DNA of 21,712 bases from an uncultured Bacteroidales bacterium (GTDB lineage: Bacteria > Bacteroidota > Bacteroidia > Bacteroidales > Bacteroidaceae): contig CACXLY010000047.1 of assembly GCA_902768605.1 (NCBI GenBank), forward strand, positions 1 through 21,712. Direction: 5' to 3'. Positions 19,101 through 21,712 of the stretch are shown here, piece after piece. The position numbers and the translations under genes were made by a program. A model generated the notes under the pieces. It saw only the letters and a program-made list of their open reading frames with translations. It did no database searches and was not told where the DNA came from. Position 1 is the stretch's first letter, and each line of letters starts with the position of its first letter.

Positions 19101-19601
19101 CACATTGATGGTGAGCCGGTAGTAGGCATCTGTGGGCCATGGCGTGTCGATAGAGGGCAGGAACTCCACGCTGCCTTCAACGCCTTGCTCGAAAGCAGGG
19201 GTGAGGACCACTTCGTCGATTACCGTGGTGTACTCCACATCGCTGGCAACGGTGAGGGTCATGCTGTTAACCACGAACGATGCCTTACTGACGCCCAGGT
19301 GGTTGACGATGACGCGGTCGATTTCACTGCCCATGGGAGTTTTTGCCGTGATAGTGCGGTCCACTCCGTCGAGGCTCTTGCCGCCGATGCGCCACTTGCC
19401 TTCGAGGCTCTGGTTGCCAGGCGCGTTCCAAGTCATGCCGTCGTGCACATCGTCGAAATAGTCGCTGTAGCTCGTGTGATTGGAACCCGTGGCGAATGGC
19501 ACAGTGAAGAGCGTGTAGAACGGCTCGTCGGCTGCCCATACATTACTGCTCATGCAGAGGAACATCATGGCGAGCAGGGAAAAAAGTGTAGTTTTTTTCA
19601 T
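16197..19601 (-). CDS. Large secreted multidomain protein with duplicated chitobiase-C-like/OB-like modules
   Basis: The 1134-residue product has a signal peptide ending SSNVWA (residue 23). Residues 24-190 are an unassigned beta-rich domain. Residues ~195-452 and ~454-724 are a tandem duplication; each copy has a chitobiase/beta-hexosaminidase C-terminal-like domain (KPVIxPNGGTF, YTTDGTDP, FTVSETCTVKAIA) followed by an OB-fold-like domain (WTVTGVKGxxxYFxDGxNGIxLY, DGKTYxxTGxAI, IAPR). Residues ~731-811 are a BIg2-like Ig domain (SSDESVAIIDAAGLIRPVG). The C-terminus has IYNLAGQRLSKMQKGINVV, a typical Prevotella secretion/anchoring tail. No catalytic motif is seen, so it is probably a surface adhesin or binding scaffold. 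The start at 19601 opens the signal peptide, 15 codons inside the longest frame. Confidence 0.82.
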   Translation of the reverse strand: MKKTTLFSLLAMMFLCMSSNVWAADEPFYTLFTVPFATGSNHTSYSDYFDDVHDGMTWNAPGNQSLEGKWRIGGKSLDGVDRTITAKTPMGSEIDRVIVNHLGVSKASFVVNSMTLTVASDVEYTTVIDEVVLTPAFEQGVEGSVEFLPSIDTPWPTDAYYRLTINVTNPNASNAGLDLTSIEFFAPGGGSGTTVEKPVIEPNGGTFSEPVTVTITAGEDCQIYYTTDGTDPEMTHGLYTEPFTVSETCTVKAIAYDVTGAPSSIASATFNFPSVITSIAELCAAEPGSVTVQFLGWTVTGVKGKNAYFSDGVNGILLYEDGHGFEVGDQLRGQATFNLTAFRGAPEITGLKTTTEGVVVAAKDVQLSPIETTIGALQTNMQGCVIKLTDLTYTEGVFKDATGAEIIPYNTFNITMPTLEDGKTYDATGIAVYFDKWEIAPRTSDDFVEAGTVVNVAKPVITPNGGTFTEPQEVTITAEEGCTIIYTTDGTDPSFAAGSQYTGPFTVSETCTVKAIAVDVTGEPSSIASAEFTFISATAVPSIARLCPLAPAEGEVEVLVDFNNWIVTGVKGGQVYFTDGPNGIVLYQKDHGFNLGDKVTGRAVVKLTTYNECAEILGLKATTEGISVEADATPETIALNELNSLSQDKQGCLLRLEEVTYDAESGVFIDSDDNSITPMTNKFVALPELLDGKTYNVTGVAIWYVPTGEAGTWMIAPRSTDELELITSQEAPISSWSVEEEVVDINGEVTAVFTTNSDGAVSYTSSDESVAIIDAAGLIRPVGRGVTTITADVAETENFLPDSKSFTLTVKKDGYVDIIFAYDDEDITGQGAPEVGGELTATRNDIVTLYANRAYAKVGDTHIKVYGTNDNGDSFVQLSVADGYAITQIVMTATGESNIKAWKDQFGAEVAVDGETATWQGLQNCVILTNQERGQARLKTISVAIMKLEDTGKTVTIGECGRTTFCCDTKVVVSGAAQFAVASVVTSANGPVLVTDDLGTVVPANTGVLLTGAPGEYKVYTQPDLEENYPTANYLMGVLEEVAAPFGSYVLQEDGPMAFFKFVDETIVNVPAGKAYLSLPGTSLQNLFFTEEDYETGINLVEANESDAIYNLAGQRLSKMQKGINVVGGKKILK

Positions 19602-19643
19602 AAGGCTTTTTTGTTTAAAGATAGTTGATACATAATATGTGTA

Positions 19644-19651
19644 CAAATATA
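19644..19651 (-). promoter_or_regulatory. Candidate -7 element for the 1134-residue protein gene
   Basis: TATATTTG on the minus strand matches TAnnTTTG and lies 42 bases before ATG 19601. No clear -33 TTTG is present. Confidence 0.4.
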
Positions 19652-19725
19652 CTATTATTTATGATACGCACGCGCGATTCGCAGAAAAAAATCCTTAAAA
19701 CGTCGAAAGATTAAACGAAAAGGCT

Positions 19726-19733
19726 TAACTTTG
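19726..19733 (+). promoter_or_regulatory. Candidate -7 element for the AraC-type gene
   Basis: TAACTTTG matches TAnnTTTG and lies 22 bases before ATG 19756, giving a very short leader. No -33 TTTG is seen at the expected distance. Confidence 0.35.
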
Positions 19734-19755
19734 CAGTGGAAAAAGCAAAAACAGC

Positions 19756-20856
19756 ATGAGCGAAAACGTACTTTTCATGACGCTCGCAGGTTCCGCCGTG
19801 GTCCATTTTGTGATAACCTGCGTGATGGGTCTTTTTGCGCGTCACAGGGTACAGTATCTGTGCCTGGCTTGGGTCAACGGGATTTTCTTCTGCACACTGC
19901 TCGCGGCGTCGTTCTTCAGCCACGACATCGCCGTTGGCGAGCCGGGAATCCTGCATCCGGCAATGCTGCTGGCCGTGCTCTGCGCGTGTTACCTGCAGAG
20001 CATCTACCCGCTGAACATCTCGATGCCTGGCTTCCTGCAGTGGGAGCGCATGTGGCGCTACGCAAGGCCCATACTGGTGCTCATCGGCATCTATCTCGTC
20101 GCAGCGCTGATGGGAAGCCGTATCGTCTATATCTACTCGGCGGAGGAACTGGCCAGGAAAGTGCTGAGCAGCGACATCCTGATGCGGCTCTGCGCCCTCG
20201 GCCTCAGCATCTACTACATCACCAACATCTTCATGCTGCCGCGCCGAATGGCCCGACACGCCAACGTGCCGCGATACCTGCTGGGATACTGCGTGGCGAT
20301 GGGGCTCTCCGTAGTCTTCTACACATACGTCGCCATATTCTACGACAGGACTCTGCTGGCCATCTACATCATCCTGTTTACCCTCCTGAACCTCTACCTC
20401 ATGTTTCGCACGCTGGAAACCATCGCGTTGCAACTGCCGCGGCCCGTCATCCAGGAAGTGGCGGAAGCGCCCGAGGAGAACAAGGAGAAGGAACAGGAGG
20501 ACTTCAACGAGGCAAACCTGCGCCGCTTCAAAATCATCAACTACTGGATGCAGAAGCATGACAAGGAGTGGAAAGACAGCACGTTCGGCCGCGACCGTCT
20601 GTGTCAGCAGATCGGTCTGAACCGTCACCTCGTCCTGCAGAGCGTCAGGAGTCAGGGCTTCAATAACGTTCACGACTACATCAGCAGCTTTCGCGTGGCC
20701 GAATTGAAGCGGATGATATCCCGCGGCGACATCAAGAGCATGGGCGACACACTCGCCGCCGGCTTCGGCACGATACAGACCGTCCGCGCATGCTTCCTCA
20801 AAGTGGAAGGCATCACACTCGACGAATACCTCAACTCCAGCAGCCGAACCGAGTGA
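19756..20856 (+). CDS. Membrane-bound AraC-family transcriptional regulator
   Basis: The 366-residue protein has seven predicted hydrophobic helices (about residues 5-27, 34-54, 66-84, 104-126, 140-161, 173-196, 199-219), an acidic linker (EAPEENKEKEQED, 237-249) and a C-terminal AraC-type double helix-turn-helix (about 255-362). In the second helix-turn-helix GDTLAAGFGTIQTVRACFLKVEGITLDEYL parallels the usual GFxSxxxFxRxFKxxxGxTPxxYR. This arrangement would keep the DNA-binding domain at the inner membrane, sensing an envelope or membrane signal without a kinase. It is divergent from the secreted 1134-residue protein gene, a plausible target, but no operator is recognised. ATG 19756 gives a normal N-terminus directly before the first helix. 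Confidence 0.85.
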   Translation: MSENVLFMTLAGSAVVHFVITCVMGLFARHRVQYLCLAWVNGIFFCTLLAASFFSHDIAVGEPGILHPAMLLAVLCACYLQSIYPLNISMPGFLQWERMWRYARPILVLIGIYLVAALMGSRIVYIYSAEELARKVLSSDILMRLCALGLSIYYITNIFMLPRRMARHANVPRYLLGYCVAMGLSVVFYTYVAIFYDRTLLAIYIILFTLLNLYLMFRTLETIALQLPRPVIQEVAEAPEENKEKEQEDFNEANLRRFKIINYWMQKHDKEWKDSTFGRDRLCQQIGLNRHLVLQSVRSQGFNNVHDYISSFRVAELKRMISRGDIKSMGDTLAAGFGTIQTVRACFLKVEGITLDEYLNSSSRTE

Positions 20857-20880
20857 GGCGACAGAGAGGGACCCCCTAAC

Positions 20881-20893
20881 CCCCTTGAAGGGG
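20881..20893. repeat. Short GC hairpin after the AraC-type gene
   Basis: CCCCTTGAAGGGG is a 4-bp stem with a 5-nt loop, 25 bases after the stop codon and 9 bases before the 22-bp array. There is no T-run, so it is not called a terminator. Confidence 0.4.
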
Positions 20894-20902
20894 AATTTAA
20901 CG

Positions 20903-20990
20903 CCACAGCAAGGAACGGCCTTTCCCACAGCAAGGAACGGCCTTTCCCACAGCAAGGAACTTTCAACGCCACAGCAAGGAGTTTTCAACG
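20903..20990. repeat. 22-bp minisatellite, four units, inverse of the 12.5-kb array
   Basis: Four exact 22-bp periods start at 20903, 20925, 20947 and 20969, each beginning CCACAGCAAGGA. The first two are identical. The reverse complement contains TTCCTTGCTGTGG, the core of the 12506-12682 array. It lies downstream of the AraC-type gene in a 699-bp gap without a gene. Confidence 0.9.
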
Positions 20991-21056
20991 CCCCCTGTCA
21001 GAGCACTGAAGGCAATGCTACAGTAGAGGGCTCGCTATTCGGAGGTTTGAAATAGC

Positions 21057-21188
21057 TGAGGCGACGGAAAACGAAGGCTGAAAGCCTGAAAAGAGCACAG
21101 ACGGGGGTGAACCCCCAAGTAATGAGGCGACGGAAAACGAAGGCTGTAAGCCTGAAAAGAGCACAGACGGGGGTGAAACCCCCGGCAA
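21057..21188 (-). repeat. Two 66-bp tandem copies of a two-hairpin REP-like element (minus orientation)
   Basis: Copies start at 21057 and 21123, with exactly 66-bp spacing. Read on the minus strand each has a G5/C5 hairpin, then CGTCTGTGCTCTTTTC, then a 5-bp hairpin AGGCT-N3-AGCCT (cores at 21075-21116 and 21141-21183). They are inverted relatives of the elements at 21281 and 21371. Confidence 0.85.
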
Positions 21189-21280
21189 GAAGACATCGCA
21201 ACAACTAAGTGCTGAAGGCACGACAGAACATTCCTATTCTCTCCACCCCGTCGGGGTTCCGTTTACCATCCGCACCTGTT

Positions 21281-21327
21281 GCGGGGGCTGCAGCCCCCGC
21301 CTGTGTTCTTTCGCCCTTCCAGGGCTT
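21281..21327 (+). repeat. Two-hairpin REP-like element, plus orientation, copy 3
   Basis: The perfect 20-bp palindrome GCGGGGGCTGCAGCCCCCGC (21281-21300) is followed by CTGTGTTCTTTC and the hairpin GCCCT-TCC-AGGGC (21313-21325). Confidence 0.8.
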
Positions 21328-21370
21328 TTATATCGACATAGCTCCGGGGGGTCTTCCCTTCGGTCGGGCG

Positions 21371-21417
21371 CAGGCGGAAATCACCCCCGCCTGTGGTCTG
21401 TCGTCTCTTCGAGACTT
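21371..21417 (+). repeat. Two-hairpin REP-like element, plus orientation, copy 4
   Basis: A GGCGG/CCGCC hairpin is followed by CTGTGGTCTGTC and the hairpin GTCTC-TTC-GAGAC (21403-21415). The layout equals copy 3, 90 bp upstream, but the stem sequences differ while pairing is kept. Confidence 0.75.
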
Positions 21418-21444
21418 AATTCACCGGACGCCAACGATTCCCAC

Positions 21445-21480
21445 ACAAAAAGCCCCCTGCGGAAGGTCCGCAGGGGGCTT
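21445..21480 (-). terminator. Terminator for the dockerin-tailed protein gene
   Basis: A perfect 14-bp stem (21450-21463 with 21467-21480, 3-nt loop, GC-rich core CCCCCTGCGGA) is followed on the minus strand by TTTTTGTG. It lies 76 bases beyond the stop of the minus-strand gene at the window edge. Confidence 0.88.
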
Positions 21481-21555
21481 GATGGATGGATTCCCGGAAA
21501 ACCCGGGGTCACTCAGGACAGCCTAAGATATCCCCGGTTTCCTCGTATCAGTTGC

Positions 21556-21712
21556 TTATTCCATATCAGCCATGATGTTCAGCACATACGTTGCGTCGGC
21601 TACGTCCACTTCACCATCCTGGTTCACGTCAGCCTTTGCGTCATATGCTTCGTCTGCCATGAGGTTCAGGATGTAAGTGTAGTCAGCAATGTCGACATCG
21701 CCATCGCCGTTT
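21556..21712 (-). CDS. C-terminal dockerin-type I module of a secreted protein (partial)
   Basis: The last 51 residues and TAA stop of a gene that continues beyond the window encode two calcium-binding dockerin repeats: NGDGDVDIADYTYILNLMAD and DVNQDGEVDVADATYVLNIM. Each has the DxNxDGxVDxxD loop followed by the helix of type I dockerins. In Bacteroidota such modules end large secreted glycoside hydrolases or surface proteins; cohesin partners are usually not known there. The catalytic part is outside the window. The frame ends in a proper stop, and a strong terminator follows, so it is an expressed-looking gene end. Confidence 0.88.
   Translation of the reverse strand, partial: NGDGDVDIADYTYILNLMADEAYDAKADVNQDGEVDVADATYVLNIMADME

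Noticed and set aside
19711..20988. Minus-strand open frame (425 codons) opposite the AraC-type gene
   Set aside because: Its N-terminus is translated from the 22-bp repeats and the rest is antisense to a clear regulator gene.
21209..21526. Plus-strand open frame of 105 codons in the repeat field
   Set aside because: It is translated palindromes and terminator sequence, with no domain and no promoter.

Overview
The window reads as chromosomal DNA of a Bacteroidota bacterium, most likely a gut or rumen member of the Prevotellaceae. The signs are a type III glutamine synthetase of the Bacteroides kind, a GH10 xylanase fused to a CE1 esterase (the architecture known from rumen Prevotella), secreted proteins with short C-terminal tails ending in motifs such as KGINVVGGKKILK, and promoter-like sequences of the TTTG-N19/20-TAnnTTTG type in place of -35/-10 boxes. 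Shine-Dalgarno sequences are mostly absent.

Layout. 1-2258: the 3' end of gltD (glutamate synthase small subunit), then a type III glutamine synthetase gene broken by an internal deletion with a frameshift, closed by a strong terminator. 2259-2620: no gene, but hairpins and paired 11-bp-spaced direct repeats beside a minus-strand tRNA-Met(CAU), which look like a tRNA-associated integration scar. 2787-6514: ribF, a THUMP-like SAM methyltransferase and a yifB/comM AAA ATPase, all on the plus strand and probably one transcript. 6666-12363: xylanase/feruloyl esterase with its own promoter, then a fused proline dehydrogenase/glutamate-semialdehyde dehydrogenase. 12364-12692: a gene-free convergent gap filled with 22-bp minisatellites. 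12693-14930 (minus): secreted PI-PLC-like phosphodiesterase. 15043-16063: low-molecular-weight tyrosine phosphatase and a ProXp/YbaK-type tRNA deacylase. 16197-19601 (minus): a 1134-residue secreted multidomain protein with a large internal duplication. 19756-20856: a seven-helix membrane protein with an AraC-type DNA-binding tail. 20857-21555: a repeat field (22-bp minisatellite again, plus four copies of a two-hairpin element in inverted pairs). 21556-21712 (minus): the dockerin-like C-terminus of a protein that continues beyond the window.

How the parts fit. The left end is the GS/GOGAT ammonia-assimilation module. The middle is housekeeping (flavin cofactors, RNA or protein methylation, Mg-chelatase-like ATPase). 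The right half is cell-envelope biology: several signal-peptide proteins with sorting-like or dockerin tails and a membrane-bound AraC-type regulator.

The least expected content is non-coding. Heptanucleotide repeats occur at both the promoter and the 3' end of the PI-PLC gene, placed so that a copy-number change would alter promoter geometry or swap the protein's tail. A 22-bp minisatellite family recurs at two convergent gene ends. A REP-like hairpin family shows compensatory changes in its stems. I did not find a clear new defence or other multi-gene system.
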